From Burkholderia sp. PAMC 26561 (GTDB taxonomy: Bacteria; Pseudomonadota; Gammaproteobacteria; Burkholderiales; Burkholderiaceae): DNA of 64,000 nt. The DNA is taken from assembly GCF_001557535.2 (NCBI RefSeq), contig NZ_CP014310.1, positions 124,001 to 188,000 on the forward strand. Reading direction: 5' to 3'. The notes under the pieces were generated by a model that saw nothing but the letters and a program-made list of their open reading frames with translations, was not told where the DNA came from and searched no databases. Within the stretch, counting starts at the first letter, position 1. Each line of letters opens with the position of its first letter. The position numbers were made by a program, and so were the translations under genes. Below, in pieces: positions 16,481-26,317 of the stretch.

Positions 16481-18013
16481 ATGAATTCACCCACCGATCT
16501 CGATGCCCTGGACCCCGATCAACTGCGCGCGCTCGCGCGGCAGTTGATGACCCAGGTCGACGAGAAGACGCGTGAATCGCACTACCGCCAAACGCGCATT
16601 GACCAGCTTACCCATGAGCTCTCGGTCATCAAACGCCTGCAATTCGGCAGACGTAGCGAACAGTTCACTGCCGAGCAGTTAAGCTTGCTGGACGAGGCCA
16701 TTGATGAGGATTTGGCAGCGCTTGAGGCCGAGCTGGATGAACTGCGCTCGGACGCGCCGCAGGAGAAACCTCGCAAGCGGGCCAAACGCTTGCCGTTGCC
16801 GCCCCAGTTGCCCCGCACCGACATCCATCACGAACCGACTGAGTTAAGCTGCTCCTGTGGCTGCCAGCGCGTACGCATCGGCGAGGATATCAGCGAGAAG
16901 CTTGACTACACTCCGGGCGTGTTCACTGTTGAGCGCCACATCCGTGGGAAGTGGGCATGTAAAGCGTGCGAGACGTTGATCCAGGCGCCGGTGCCACCGC
17001 ATGTAATCGACAAAGGGATTCCGACGAATGGCTTGCTCGCGCAGGTGTTGGTTGCCAAATACGGCGACCACCTTCCTCTGTACCGGCAGGAACGCATCTT
17101 CGCCCGGGCTGGCCTAGCAATTCCACAATCGACGCTCGGCGGCTGGGTGGGCGTATGCGGTGTACGTTTGCAGCCCTTGGTCGACGCACTTCAGGAGGAA
17201 CTGCTGCGCCATAGCGTCTTACATGCAGACGAAACGCCGGTGCGGATGTTGAGCCCCGGCAAAGGGAGGACGCATAGCGCCTATTTATGGGCCTACACGT
17301 CGACTCAGTTTGCAGAGGTGCGCGCTGTCGTGTACGAGTTCGCCGACGGCAGATCTGGCGAACATGCCCGCGCCTTCTTGGGCAACTGGCGTGGCAAGCT
17401 GGTCGTCGACGATTACAGCGGCTATAAAGCAGGATTCAAACTGGGCATCACGGAAATTGGCTGCATGGCGCACGCGCGGAGAAAATTCTTCGATCTGCAC
17501 GCGAGCAAGAAGAGCCAGATCGCCGAGCAGGCATTGAAATTCTTCGTGGCGCTCTACGACGTCGAGCGCGAAGCCGCCGACTTAGACCCTGAGCAACGAC
17601 GAGCGATTCGTGAGGAACGAGGCCGGCCAATTGCACAGGCGTTGCACGTCTGGATGCTCGCTCAGCGCAAGCTTGTCTCCGAGGGCTCGCCGATCGCCAA
17701 AGCACTGGACTACAACCTCAAGCGTTGGCAGGCGCTCACGCGCTATCTCGACGATCCTCATGTGCCCATTGATAACAACCGAATCGAAAACCTGATTCGG
17801 CCGTGGGCCATTGGACGGGCCAACTGGTTATTCGCGGGTTCACTACGCGCTGGTCAACGTGCCGCTGCCATCATGAGTCTGGTGCGTTCCGCTCAGCTCA
17901 ATGGGCACGACCCATACGCATACTTAAAAGACGTCCTTACGCGACTGCCGACACAGCGGGCCGACCAGATCGCCGAATTGCTTCCGCATAACTGGGTACC
18001 ACCCGTCCCATGA
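16481..18013 (+). CDS. tnpC: IS66 transposase TnpC
   Basis: A 510-residue protein of normal length. A leucine-rich coiled coil (about residues 15-85) is followed by a Cys4-type zinc region (SCSCGCQRVRIGED, then KWACKACET). The DDE catalytic core has LHADETPVRM and VDDYSGYKAGF, with the glutamate expected in NNRIENLIRPWAIGR. The gene is intact, so the element may be active. Confidence 0.95.
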   Translation: MNSPTDLDALDPDQLRALARQLMTQVDEKTRESHYRQTRIDQLTHELSVIKRLQFGRRSEQFTAEQLSLLDEAIDEDLAALEAELDELRSDAPQEKPRKRAKRLPLPPQLPRTDIHHEPTELSCSCGCQRVRIGEDISEKLDYTPGVFTVERHIRGKWACKACETLIQAPVPPHVIDKGIPTNGLLAQVLVAKYGDHLPLYRQERIFARAGLAIPQSTLGGWVGVCGVRLQPLVDALQEELLRHSVLHADETPVRMLSPGKGRTHSAYLWAYTSTQFAEVRAVVYEFADGRSGEHARAFLGNWRGKLVVDDYSGYKAGFKLGITEIGCMAHARRKFFDLHASKKSQIAEQALKFFVALYDVEREAADLDPEQRRAIREERGRPIAQALHVWMLAQRKLVSEGSPIAKALDYNLKRWQALTRYLDDPHVPIDNNRIENLIRPWAIGRANWLFAGSLRAGQRAAAIMSLVRSAQLNGHDPYAYLKDVLTRLPTQRADQIAELLPHNWVPPVP

Positions 18014-18046
18014 TTGAGCTCACCCCTGACTTTGCCGGGCGCTTAC

Positions 18047-18054
18047 AGTAGAAT
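18047..18054. repeat. 8-bp target site duplication, right copy (AGTAGAAT)
   Basis: Exact copy of the sequence at 15609-15616, directly after the IS66 right end. Confidence 0.95.
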
Positions 18055-18111
18055 TCCGAAACATGATGGATGAGTCGTTAACGCGCGGGGCCGATCGAGC
18101 ATTGTTCGACC

Positions 18112-18264
18112 TTGAGTAATGAACTGCCTAACGGCGATTGGGGCAAGCGATACTGTCACGTTGACGGGATGTTGCAAGAAATGCAGCGACAACTAAGCGA
18201 CCACCTTGACAGCTTGACAATGCCGCGATTCGATACGTCATTCGTTCGCCTACCGCAGCTTTGA
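18112..18264 (+). CDS. Possible 50-residue protein downstream of the IS66-split gene
   Basis: A TTG at 18112 starts a frame LSNELPNGDWGKRYCHVDGM then LQEMQRQLSDHLDSLT, overlapping the end of the interrupted gene by 8 nt. The composition is protein-like, but there is no clear ribosome site or family. It may have been the second gene of the same operon. Confidence 0.3.
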   Translation: MSNELPNGDWGKRYCHVDGMLQEMQRQLSDHLDSLTMPRFDTSFVRLPQL

Positions 18265-19178
18265 TCGAACATCAACACATCAGACACACTGCACTCGCCT
18301 GAAAGACGCGCTCCTTCAGTGGATCGTGTGAGGCGAAGGCCGCAGGCCAGCTGCGCTAGAAACTTTGTTCCCGCATCGGGCTACTAGCTGGATTATCGGA
18401 TATCCCGTAAGTCTCAACGCCATTGGACCTTATTGGAAGGAGAATCGTTGAACGTACCTCGGTTGAATCGATATGCCGCAACGCAACGCATTGCGCCCAA
18501 CTATATCGGCGGCAGCGGTTGAGACAAACTGTCAAAGATGACAGCGCCGGCAGCGAACACGCCTTGATTTCAACGTTTATCAAAAATTAAGTGCGGTCTA
18601 GTTCTTCGGTGGATCGTTCTAAGTTTTCCCGCACGCGAGATTCGACGGGGTGATGGTATCGACAAGGCATCGAAATTGGGCTCGATCAGTGCCTCAAGAT
18701 TCATCGACGAAGAAATCCGGTTACCGGGCGGCGCCGTCGGTCAGGATGCTAAGACCAGCATGTTTCCTCCCGGAGAGCGACCTCACGGCGCAAAAGCTAG
18801 ACCATGTTCCTTGCGGAACGGGGATTGAGTCAGTCAATCGCTGAGTCGCCGATTCCCGAAACCATATATCGAATACCATATTGTAATTAATTCGTCAAAC
18901 GTACGTAAAATTGATTAATATGTAGCAATGCATTGATCTGCGCTACGTTGATGTGCTGTTTTACGGCATCGTCCCGCGCGGGTCAGTCGGGCTTGTTGGC
19001 GGTCCACTCTATCCCTCAAGTCTTTGCCGCTGGCGGCGCTCTAAGAAACCGCGAAAGTTAGGTGCAAATAGACATCGAACCGATGCGAAGAGCGGGACAT
19101 AGGTAAAGCAGCCAATCACCTTCGATGTTCACCTTGGGCCGTGCGCCCGACGAACATTGTGTTAGGTAGGAGCGGTGT
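18265..19178. other. Gene-poor region
   Basis: About 900 bp with only short frames, none with a recognised motif or a ribosome site. An A+T-rich patch at about 18860-18920 could carry a promoter for the receiver gene at 19179. Confidence 0.5.
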
Positions 19179-19583
19179 ATGACGACGGTATTGTTGGTGG
19201 ACGATGAGCCGGAGGCCTTGGCAGCCTGGGAAATGTGCTGCAAAGACGATGGGTACGAAGTACAAGCCGCAGGTGATGGCCAGGCGGCCCTTGAGGTTTT
19301 GAGTGACCATCCTGTCGATATCGTGGTGGCTGATTGGCGCATGCCGAGGATGTCCGGCAGTGCGCTTTGCCGCCATATCCGAAACGCGCCTGGTTTGGCC
19401 GGAATTATTTTTATCCTGGTGTCGGCTGAGCCTAGCCCGCCCGCTTTTGTACGATACGACGGATTTCTGCGCAAGCCCATCGATGTACCGATACTGCTGG
19501 GGACGATGCGCCGTCTGCTCGCAGAGCATGCCGCCGAATGTGCTGCCACACGCGCTCACGATGTGACCTATCAACACCGCTAG
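19179..19583 (+). CDS. Stand-alone receiver protein
   Basis: A 134-residue protein with GGTAGGAG before ATG 19179. It starts MTTVLLVDDEPEALAAWEMC. The acceptor Asp is in VVADWRMPRMSG, Ser replaces Thr in LVSAEPS, and Lys is in FLRKPID. There is no output domain. It lies upstream of a hybrid kinase, so a phosphorelay role is plausible. Confidence 0.9.
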   Translation: MTTVLLVDDEPEALAAWEMCCKDDGYEVQAAGDGQAALEVLSDHPVDIVVADWRMPRMSGSALCRHIRNAPGLAGIIFILVSAEPSPPAFVRYDGFLRKPIDVPILLGTMRRLLAEHAAECAATRAHDVTYQHR

Positions 19584-19724
19584 CAACTCCTAGTACAAGG
19601 CGCCACAATCAAATCAATGCGCTCATGTCGCGATCTGTTGCAGAAATGTCAGCACCGATACTTTAAAAACTTGGCCGTACATTTAGGCCCGGCCCATAAA
19701 CATAACGAAATGAAAAGGTGGGCG

Positions 19725-20384
19725 ATGAACAATGCCGATATTGAGCGCGTGTTCCAGGCGCTCCATGATTTGAGATCAGACAATCCACGATTTCTCGAGG
19801 GTGTATATCTCTCGGCCAGGGCCGTAGGCGCAGCCCTGGCCCGGTATGAAGCGGTGAGCCAGGCCAACGGTGACATGGAGCTTCGCATGTTTTCGGGGGC
19901 GCATGTGGATCCGGCTGCCCCCGAAAGATCTGCGCTGTTACTGCGCCTTCTCATGGTGAAGCGGCCCTTACGGCATGCTCAACCCACAATGTTTAGCTAT
20001 CCGCACTACATCCTGATCGAAGACCCAGGGCCAATTGGCGTCGTTGTACGAGGCCCTATCCCGCTTGGTGGCCTGGCCGCGCGTGCCGGGGGCGCTCACG
20101 GAAAATATTGGTTCTCGGTGAACGACTGTCTTTATGCATGTGTCGACGACAATGAAGCAGCTCAGGAGGTCAATCGCCTGCTCGCCGGAGGGGTGCTGTC
20201 GCAGTTCGTTTCTCGTCAAAGTCTGATTGCACAAGGACCGGCCTGGGTGTTGCGCTATGGTCACTGGCCTGCGTGGACTCTGAACTGGGATCACGACAAT
20301 GAAGCTCAGCAGTATCGTGCCGGTTGGGTATTGCGCAAGACCCCCGAGTGGGACGATTACTGCGTCGATTACCTGGATATCTAA
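19725..20384 (+). CDS. Hypothetical protein upstream of hybrid kinase
   Basis: About 219 residues; ATG 19725 has AAGGTG upstream and is preferred to starts at 19617 and 19710. It begins MNNADIERVFQALHDLRSDN and is rich in Trp near the end (WPAWTLNWDHDNE). There is no signal peptide and no known domain. It ends 1 bp before the kinase ATG, so the two are probably co-transcribed and it may be a kinase partner. Confidence 0.6.
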   Translation: MNNADIERVFQALHDLRSDNPRFLEGVYLSARAVGAALARYEAVSQANGDMELRMFSGAHVDPAAPERSALLLRLLMVKRPLRHAQPTMFSYPHYILIEDPGPIGVVVRGPIPLGGLAARAGGAHGKYWFSVNDCLYACVDDNEAAQEVNRLLAGGVLSQFVSRQSLIAQGPAWVLRYGHWPAWTLNWDHDNEAQQYRAGWVLRKTPEWDDYCVDYLDI

Positions 20385-20385
20385 C

Positions 20386-22383
20386 ATGCGACCGAACCGC
20401 CTCCTAAGAAGTTTCCAAGCAGTCCGTAGCAGGCAAGGGCTGCGTGCGCGGGATTTGCTTTCCTATGCGGAGCGGATCATCGTGACGATAAGGGAACCAT
20501 TTCTCGTCCTTAACGAGAGCCTTCAAGTCAAGATGGCTAATCGGTCCTTTTATCAAACCTTTCGCGTCACACAAGGCGAGACGGAAAAGGTTTCGATTTA
20601 TGACCTTGGTGATGGTCAATGGAACCAGCCCGACTTCCGAGCCCTCCTTGACGATGTGAAATCGGGTAGTCAAGCGATCGGCGACTGTTACGTGAAGCAT
20701 AATTTTCCGACAATCGGCGACAAGACCATGCGTGTGAATGCTCGGCGATTGGAGCCAGGCAACAGCCATCCGGGCTTAATCCTGGTCGAGATTGAAGACA
20801 TCACCGAACGCAGACAGGCGGAAAGTGCTTTGCGTGCCTCGGAGGTCCAGTACCGGCGATTGTTTCAAAGCGCCATGGACGGGATTCTCATCCTTGACGC
20901 GATCACCTTGAAGATTATCGACGCTAACCGGTTCATCACGGATTTGCTTGGTTATTCGCAGGACGAACTCCTGGGAAAGGAGCTGTGGCAGATAGGATTT
21001 TTTCGCGATAAACGCGGTAGTCAAGCCGTCTACCAAGAGCTACAAGAGCAGGGCTATGTTCGCTACGACCATTTGCCACTCGAAACAAAAGATGGAAAAA
21101 CGGCCGACGTTGAATTCATCAGTAATGTCTATCTAGCAGACAATCGCGCCGTTGCGCAATGCAATATCCGCGATATTAGTGAGCGGTCCAAACTAGAGCA
21201 AACGTTACAGGCACAGACCGAATCGTTGGCGGATCTTCACCACAGGAAGGACGAGTTTTTAGCGATGCTTAGCCATGAACTTCGTAACCCGCTCGCGCCC
21301 ATCTCAAACGCAGTGCGTCTGCTTCGTCTGTACAGGAACGAGGATCCCGTTCAGCAGCGTGCCCGCATCATCATCGAGCGTCAGGTCATTCAACTGACAC
21401 GTCTGGTGGATGACCTCATGGAGGTCTCCCGTATCACTACCGGAAGGATCCAGCTTCGTTGTGAAATCGTCGCCATGAGCGCCATCGTAGAGCATGCGGT
21501 GGAGACAACGCGCCCTCTGATGGACCAACGCAAGCAGGAACTTGAGGTGTCGGTGCCCTTAGAACCCATCTGGCTATATGCCGACGCGGACCGGATGGAA
21601 CAGGTGGCCGTGAATCTGCTCGCTAACGCCGCCAAGTACACCGACGAAGGTGGTCATATTGGGTTGAGCGTCAAGCGCGAGGGCGATGAATGCGTCATGC
21701 GACTGCGCGATACCGGTGTTGGCATTGCCCCAGAACTTCTACCGCATGTGTTCGATCTGTTCACTCAAGCGGAACGATCGTTAGCCCGTTCGCGCGGTGG
21801 CTTAGGGATCGGGTTAGCGCTGGTTCAGCGTTTGGTAGAAATGCATGGCGGGCGCGTGGAAGTTCACAGTGCTTTGGGAAAGGGCAGTGAGTTCGTCGTA
21901 CGGCTTCCCGTGGCAGCGCAGCCTGCAGATCCCTTGCTTAAGCCGCCTCTGCTTCACGGCCAAACGGCGGACGTAGCACCACGCGGCCTGAAGGTGCTGG
22001 TCGTCGATGACAATGTTGACACGGCCGACAGTTTGACGTTGCTCGTAGAGCTACTAGACCATGATGTTCGAACCGCATACGATGGCCTGACCGCGCTGGA
22101 TATCGCTATCCAATATCGACCCAATGTCGCACTGCTGGACATCGGTTTGCCAGGAATCGACGGCTATGAGGTTGCGACCCGCATCCGGAAACAAGCAGGT
22201 CTTGAAGGAATGGTATTGGTGGCCATCACTGGATATGGGCAGGAGTCGGACCGACAACTGGCGACGCAAGCTGGATTTGATCACCATTTGGTCAAGCCGG
22301 TTGATTTCGACCGGGTGCAGCGAATCTTGGCGGGAACGCCGGTTGATAACTTAACCTCCGCACGGCAGGTGTTCACGGAGTAG
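20386..22383 (+). CDS. Hybrid histidine kinase (PAS-PAS-HisKA-HATPase-receiver)
   Basis: 665 residues from ATG 20386. There is no membrane segment. A first PAS-like domain (about 25-135) is followed by a second (about 140-265, YRRLFQSAMDGILILDAITL, then IIDANRFITDLLGYS). The H box is LAMLSHELRNPLAP. The ATPase domain has NLLANAAKYT, RDTGVGIAPELL and GGLGIGLALVQRLVEMHGG. A C-terminal receiver (about 535-655) has VLVVDDNVDTADS, acceptor Asp in VALLDIGLPGIDG, and VKPVD. It is a cytosolic sensor, and its own receiver could pass phosphate on. Confidence 0.94.
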   Translation: MRPNRLLRSFQAVRSRQGLRARDLLSYAERIIVTIREPFLVLNESLQVKMANRSFYQTFRVTQGETEKVSIYDLGDGQWNQPDFRALLDDVKSGSQAIGDCYVKHNFPTIGDKTMRVNARRLEPGNSHPGLILVEIEDITERRQAESALRASEVQYRRLFQSAMDGILILDAITLKIIDANRFITDLLGYSQDELLGKELWQIGFFRDKRGSQAVYQELQEQGYVRYDHLPLETKDGKTADVEFISNVYLADNRAVAQCNIRDISERSKLEQTLQAQTESLADLHHRKDEFLAMLSHELRNPLAPISNAVRLLRLYRNEDPVQQRARIIIERQVIQLTRLVDDLMEVSRITTGRIQLRCEIVAMSAIVEHAVETTRPLMDQRKQELEVSVPLEPIWLYADADRMEQVAVNLLANAAKYTDEGGHIGLSVKREGDECVMRLRDTGVGIAPELLPHVFDLFTQAERSLARSRGGLGIGLALVQRLVEMHGGRVEVHSALGKGSEFVVRLPVAAQPADPLLKPPLLHGQTADVAPRGLKVLVVDDNVDTADSLTLLVELLDHDVRTAYDGLTALDIAIQYRPNVALLDIGLPGIDGYEVATRIRKQAGLEGMVLVAITGYGQESDRQLATQAGFDHHLVKPVDFDRVQRILAGTPVDNLTSARQVFTE

Positions 22384-22459
22384 ATGTCAGTGCGGTTGAA
22401 AAGTAGAGCTTCCACCGATTCGCCGCAGCAATTTGAGCCATTCGTGATCACACCTCAAA

Positions 22460-22663
22460 TCAAGAGCGACAGATGCGACTGCGCCTCAAAGCCGTAAGAG
22501 CAAGATCGGCGTCTCGTTTTGCTTCGGCTGATGAACGATATGCCGTCGATCCCGACTGCATTACCGACAACGTATGGCTCTGAGTGGCGAGGATATGCCA
22601 TATCCAGAGCCCGGCAGATTCGCGTACATGGATTTCGACGGCTGGTTGTTCGAAAGCGTTCAT
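22460..22663 (-). CDS. Small hypothetical protein with GLWIWHI motif
   Basis: 67 residues from ATG 22663 (MNAFEQPAVEIHVRESAGLW). It has a beta-strand start, WIWHILATQSHTLSVMQSG, then an A/R/D-rich helix. It resembles the small protein at 2276-2584 in layout. The ribosome site is weak. It is convergent with the kinase gene. Confidence 0.5.
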   Translation of the reverse strand: MNAFEQPAVEIHVRESAGLWIWHILATQSHTLSVMQSGSTAYRSSAEAKRDADLALTALRRSRICRS

Positions 22664-22712
22664 GGTAAATCTATGACGGCGGGTGAACCAAGTCCGGAAC
22701 ACGTTCAAAAAG

Positions 22713-22732
22713 AAGCCGGCATGAGCCGGCTT
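22713..22732 (-). terminator. Strong hairpin with T tract on the minus strand
   Basis: A perfect 8-bp stem AAGCCGGC/GCCGGCTT with an ATGA loop. On the minus strand it is followed by CTTTTTG, a terminator-like tract. It lies in the leader of the small gene starting at 22663, so it may end transcription from further upstream or attenuate that gene. Confidence 0.5.
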
Positions 22733-22756
22733 AAATCGACCTGAAACCGAGGGCAA

Positions 22757-23065
22757 GAGATCGATTGAGAGGAGACCAGCTTACCTAGTTCATGAGACCA
22801 AAGCCATCGAAATATGCATTTTTTACGTTACTCAAACACGACATCGGTATTTGTTGCTCCACGGAGACGGTGTGTCTGTGCGCTGTCTTGGGTGGCCGGT
22901 TGTTGACTTGGCGCACCAGCCACCGTTCCAGATTGTAAAAAGGGGCTGATTCAGTTTGCGAGAACGCTAAAGCCTTTGTTCTAAACCGCCGTTAAGCGAA
23001 GTATGCTGCCGCGCTCGTGTCACACGCCCGGCTCAATTTAGCCGCGCGTCGAGAATAAAATTACT
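22757..23065. other. Intergenic region before the EAL gene
   Basis: About 310 bp. I see no supported gene; it presumably holds the promoter of the EAL-domain gene. Confidence 0.5.
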
Positions 23066-23857
23066 ATGTCACCCGAAGAAAAATCCGCATTTCCGATATC
23101 GATACAGCTATCCTCTTGTTCTGGGTGCGGCTCCAAAGTTGCGGATCCTATCGAACTCGCTTTCGCATTTCAACCGATCGTCGACATCGAATCGAAAATG
23201 ATTTTCGCGTGCGAGGCGTTGGTCCGGGGCCCCAACGGAGAATCAGCAGCATCGGTGTTGTCGAGGGTCAGCGACACCAATCGCTACCAATTTGATCAGC
23301 TTTGCCGAACCACCGCGATCGGACAGGCAGCAAGCCTTCAGATGAAGTCGCTGCTCTCGATTAATTTTATGCCCAACGCGGTATACCGGCCTGAAGCATG
23401 TATTCGAAGCACCCTTGCCGCAGCAGAGAAGCATGGGTTTCCGATCGAGCGAATCATCTTCGAGACTGTCGAGGGTGAAAACATCATAAGTCGACCGCAT
23501 CTTGTTAGTATATTCAAGGCGTATAAAGCGTTCGGCTTCCAGACTGCGATCGATGATTTCGGCGCGGGATATTCGGGGCTGACTTTACTGGCGGATTTTC
23601 AGCCGGACTTCATCAAGCTCGACATGGAGCTCGTACGGAACATTGATACGGACAGCGTCAGGCAGACTATCGTTCGCAGCGTGCTTGCAATGTGCAACGC
23701 GCTGGGAATCAGGGTAATCGCCGAAGGAATCGAGACGCGCGGCGAGCGCGACTTCTTCGCTGCATACGGGGTCGCACTGATGCAGGGATATTTTTTCGCC
23801 AAACCCGCGTTCAAGCAAATACCCTCGCCCCACGAAAGCTCCTTCGACACACGATAG
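23066..23857 (+). CDS. EAL-domain protein, likely cyclic-di-GMP phosphodiesterase
   Basis: 263 residues, an EAL domain alone. A CSGCG cysteine motif lies near residue 20, perhaps a metal or redox site. Catalytic pattern: CEALVRG (EAL), SINFMPN, IIFETVEGENI, AIDDFGAGYSGL, PDFIKLDMELV, VIAEGIET and LMQGYFFAKP. The residues needed for metal binding and hydrolysis appear to be present, so activity is likely. It is expected to lower c-di-GMP and so favour motility over biofilm. There is no membrane segment. Confidence 0.9.
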   Translation: MSPEEKSAFPISIQLSSCSGCGSKVADPIELAFAFQPIVDIESKMIFACEALVRGPNGESAASVLSRVSDTNRYQFDQLCRTTAIGQAASLQMKSLLSINFMPNAVYRPEACIRSTLAAAEKHGFPIERIIFETVEGENIISRPHLVSIFKAYKAFGFQTAIDDFGAGYSGLTLLADFQPDFIKLDMELVRNIDTDSVRQTIVRSVLAMCNALGIRVIAEGIETRGERDFFAAYGVALMQGYFFAKPAFKQIPSPHESSFDTR

Positions 23858-25141
23858 ATTAGTTACGAGGCGCCGCTGGTTTGGCGCGCGAAATGATCGG
23901 CGCGAGAAGCGAACCGGAAATTTTGCTATGTCGCGGCCGCACACGCACGGTCTCCTGCATCTCCTACGTCCAGTGGTATTGACTTCTCCCTATCGGGTGC
24001 TGCTCACCTTCATGCTGGGCGCCGACCCTCGCTGCCGCAACCTATCGCGAGCGGCCTAACCCTCGAGATGGATCGATACACTTCAATCGATGATTGTTCG
24101 CATTGCAAAATATCTTCTTAGAATGCTTGGTCTCGACGTCCCAATCGCCCACACGCCTGCTCCGCACGCTCTTGTCAGAGACGCCGTTGCTCCTGGTGCA
24201 ATAAGCCCGGGGCACCTCGATGGCACGTTTGGAACCGAGCCTTAGCGCGTGTGGTGCGTATCGCGCGATTCATCGGTGACCACGTAACTCTATGTTCGGA
24301 TTGCAAAACGTTCAGCCAACCTCGCGAAATTCCGCAGCCTACGTATCAACCAAACAGGACGACTTTCCGTCAATTTTCTAATGCATTGATTTTCAAAGAA
24401 AATCTTTGCCGTAGCGTCGCGAAAACCGAAAAATGGACGACTTTAGTACACTTTTTGGACGACTTTGTGTCGTTTGACAGCGGACGCCCGTCAGTCTCTT
24501 TGCACCCCGCTTCCACCGTCGTTTAACTGCTCGCACGCGATCTCGTTTTCAACAGCTTCGCGGGCCTGCCGCCAATATTCGTCCGCGCATCCTTCCATAG
24601 CCCCATCAACCAGCCATAGCGTGTAGGCTTTTTCACGGATTCGATCCTCAATTGAATAATTTGCTACGAACTCCCCTTGGATGATTCGTGGTCATAGTTT
24701 AAATGACAATGTTTAAGCCCGTCTAGGTACGAAGAACCACCGCGCGGATTTTGGACTCGTGCAAATTTTTGGCGCGATTTTGGTTTGTTTTCGAAGACAG
24801 TTTTCGACGACAGAATCACGACAAAGCAATATTTTTTACGCAACCTAAGTGACTTCAGACGTATCGTCCGGCGTACCAGTTGAGAGCTCGTGAGTTAATC
24901 ACCGGAAGCGCTGCCGGGCGGTCGAGAAGTTCGACGCGGGCGTAAAAGTGCTGAAATAGGCATGAGGGGTGCTCCGAGGAAGTATCAGGAGTTGCTATGC
25001 ATGTCCAACGCGCGGTGCTTGGGTTCACAGTAAGGCTCAGTGAAGCGCGTATACTCCTTCCTTCGCCCTCCTTTTTAATGCGCGTCAAGACATGTGACGA
25101 TATCCATCGCCCATGTGAACTTCACACCAAAGGGCTCGGCT
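23858..25141. other. 1.3-kb region without a supported gene
   Basis: Frames at about 24251-24526 (plus) and 24855-25088 (minus) look weak: no ribosome site and no known motif. The middle contains three copies of GGACGACTTT. The DNA is patchily A+T-rich, which may mark decayed or transferred DNA. Confidence 0.5.
24357..24466 (+). repeat. Three direct repeats of GGACGACTTT
   Basis: Exact copies at 24357-24366, 24435-24444 and 24457-24466, the last two 22 bp apart (about two helical turns). They could be protein-binding sites; nothing else supports this. Confidence 0.5.
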
Positions 25142-26317
25142 ATGAGTTCCAATGTTTTTCCGATTACCCCTACGCCTGCGCAAGCGCATGAAAACCGTCG
25201 TATGGCGGCGGTACGCCGATACGATATTTTAGATACGCCTCCAGACGGGTCTTTCGACCACGTGACGGCGGTAGCCGCACGCATGCTGGGTACGCCGGTC
25301 GCCATTGTGAGCATCGTCGATACGGACCGGATCTGGTTCAAATCGCATCACGGCTTAGATGTGCAGCAAATCACGCGAGATATGGGCCTGTGCGCATCGG
25401 CGGTCATGCAGGATGGCCCATGGTTAGTGAACGACGCTCCGCGCGATCCACGGACCCTCACCAACCCTCTGGTTGCGGGCGAATTTGGCCTTGGCTTCTA
25501 TCTCGGGATTCCGCTGCAAACCAACGACGGGTTCAACTTGGGGACCCTGTGTGTTCTCGACTTTCAACCTCGCACGGTTAGTCAGGATCAGATCGACCAC
25601 TTGAGCGACCTTGCAAGCGTCGTGATGGACCAACTTGAGCTCCGCCTCTCCGCTCGACTGGCGATCGCCGATCTATCTGCCGCGATCGAACAAAAAGAGG
25701 CGGCTTACCGGCAAGCGGCTTTGTTGGCGAAGGAGATCGATCATCGCGTGATGAATAGTTTGCAGTTGATTGCAAACATGCTCACATTGCAAAGCGTGCA
25801 ACTACGCGGCACGCCAGGAGCGCTAGAGATCTCTAAAGCCGCAGGCAAAATCGTCGCCGTCGCGCAAGTTCACCAACACATGCACCTGGACGAGACGGTA
25901 ACCACCCTCGATTGCGCCGACTATTTGCGGCGGCTGTGCAGCGGTTTGTCAGATGTGTTGGGAACGGGGGGCGCCCCCATCATTGTCGAGGCCGTGTCGG
26001 TTAGTCTGCTAAGTGAGCAAATCGGGCGTATCGGATTAATCGTCAACGAGCTCGCAACGAACGCACGAAAATACGGCGCCACTCAGATAAAAGTGAGCTT
26101 GACGCGGCTGGATTCGAATGAATTTTGTTTGTCGGTTTCGGACAATGGTCCGGGGCTGCCGGCAGATTTCGCACCAGAGAAAATGTCTGGACTGGGAATG
26201 AAAGTGATCGTGTCGCTGGTTCGAGGGCTCAATGGAACATTAACTTACGACGCCGACGAAACGATGGGCGGTACGCGCTTTCGCACCTGTTTTCCGGCAG
26301 GTGCCGATTCAGTCTAG
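25142..26317 (+). CDS. GAF-domain histidine kinase of the HisKA_2 type
   Basis: About 391 residues from ATG 25142 (MSSNVFPITPTPAQAHENRR). The GAF domain (about 25-160) has FDHVTAVAARMLGTPVAIVS, then GLCASAVM and YLGIPLQT. The phospho-acceptor box EIDHRVMNSLQLIANMLTLQ is HisKA_2 type. The ATPase domain has NELATNARKYGA and SDNGPGLP. Such kinases often signal through single-domain receivers. A receiver fragment lies just downstream on the other strand, so its partner there may be lost. Confidence 0.9.
   Translation: MSSNVFPITPTPAQAHENRRMAAVRRYDILDTPPDGSFDHVTAVAARMLGTPVAIVSIVDTDRIWFKSHHGLDVQQITRDMGLCASAVMQDGPWLVNDAPRDPRTLTNPLVAGEFGLGFYLGIPLQTNDGFNLGTLCVLDFQPRTVSQDQIDHLSDLASVVMDQLELRLSARLAIADLSAAIEQKEAAYRQAALLAKEIDHRVMNSLQLIANMLTLQSVQLRGTPGALEISKAAGKIVAVAQVHQHMHLDETVTTLDCADYLRRLCSGLSDVLGTGGAPIIVEAVSVSLLSEQIGRIGLIVNELATNARKYGATQIKVSLTRLDSNEFCLSVSDNGPGLPADFAPEKMSGLGMKVIVSLVRGLNGTLTYDADETMGGTRFRTCFPAGADSV

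Larger units (their letters stand above)
15617..18046 (+). mobile_element. Intact IS66-family insertion sequence (2430 bp)
   Basis: The ends are inverted repeats: GTAAGCACCCGGCAA at the left and the reverse complement of GTAAGCGCCCGGCAA at the right, the GTAAGC-start typical of IS66. It carries the three standard genes tnpA, tnpB and tnpC, all open. Exact 8-bp duplications flank it, so insertion is fairly recent. It splits a small gene downstream of the tRNA pair. Confidence 0.96.
15424..18119 (+). pseudogene. Small basic coiled-coil protein gene interrupted by IS66
   Basis: The 5' part (15424-15616) encodes MSLLRKRIAATDEKLNAIKE and more basic helix. The 3' part (18055-18119) encodes FRNMMDESLTRGADRALFDLE then TAA. 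Removing the IS and one 8-bp repeat joins them in frame as an intact protein of about 85 residues (QGQWDEVE|FRNMMDE). It is probably a small plasmid protein; the function is unknown. With the IS in place the frame runs on into the element and ends at 15858. Confidence 0.8.

Noticed and set aside
24855..25088. Minus-strand frame ending FYARVELLDRPAALPV
   Set aside because: No start with a ribosome site and no family; left unannotated.
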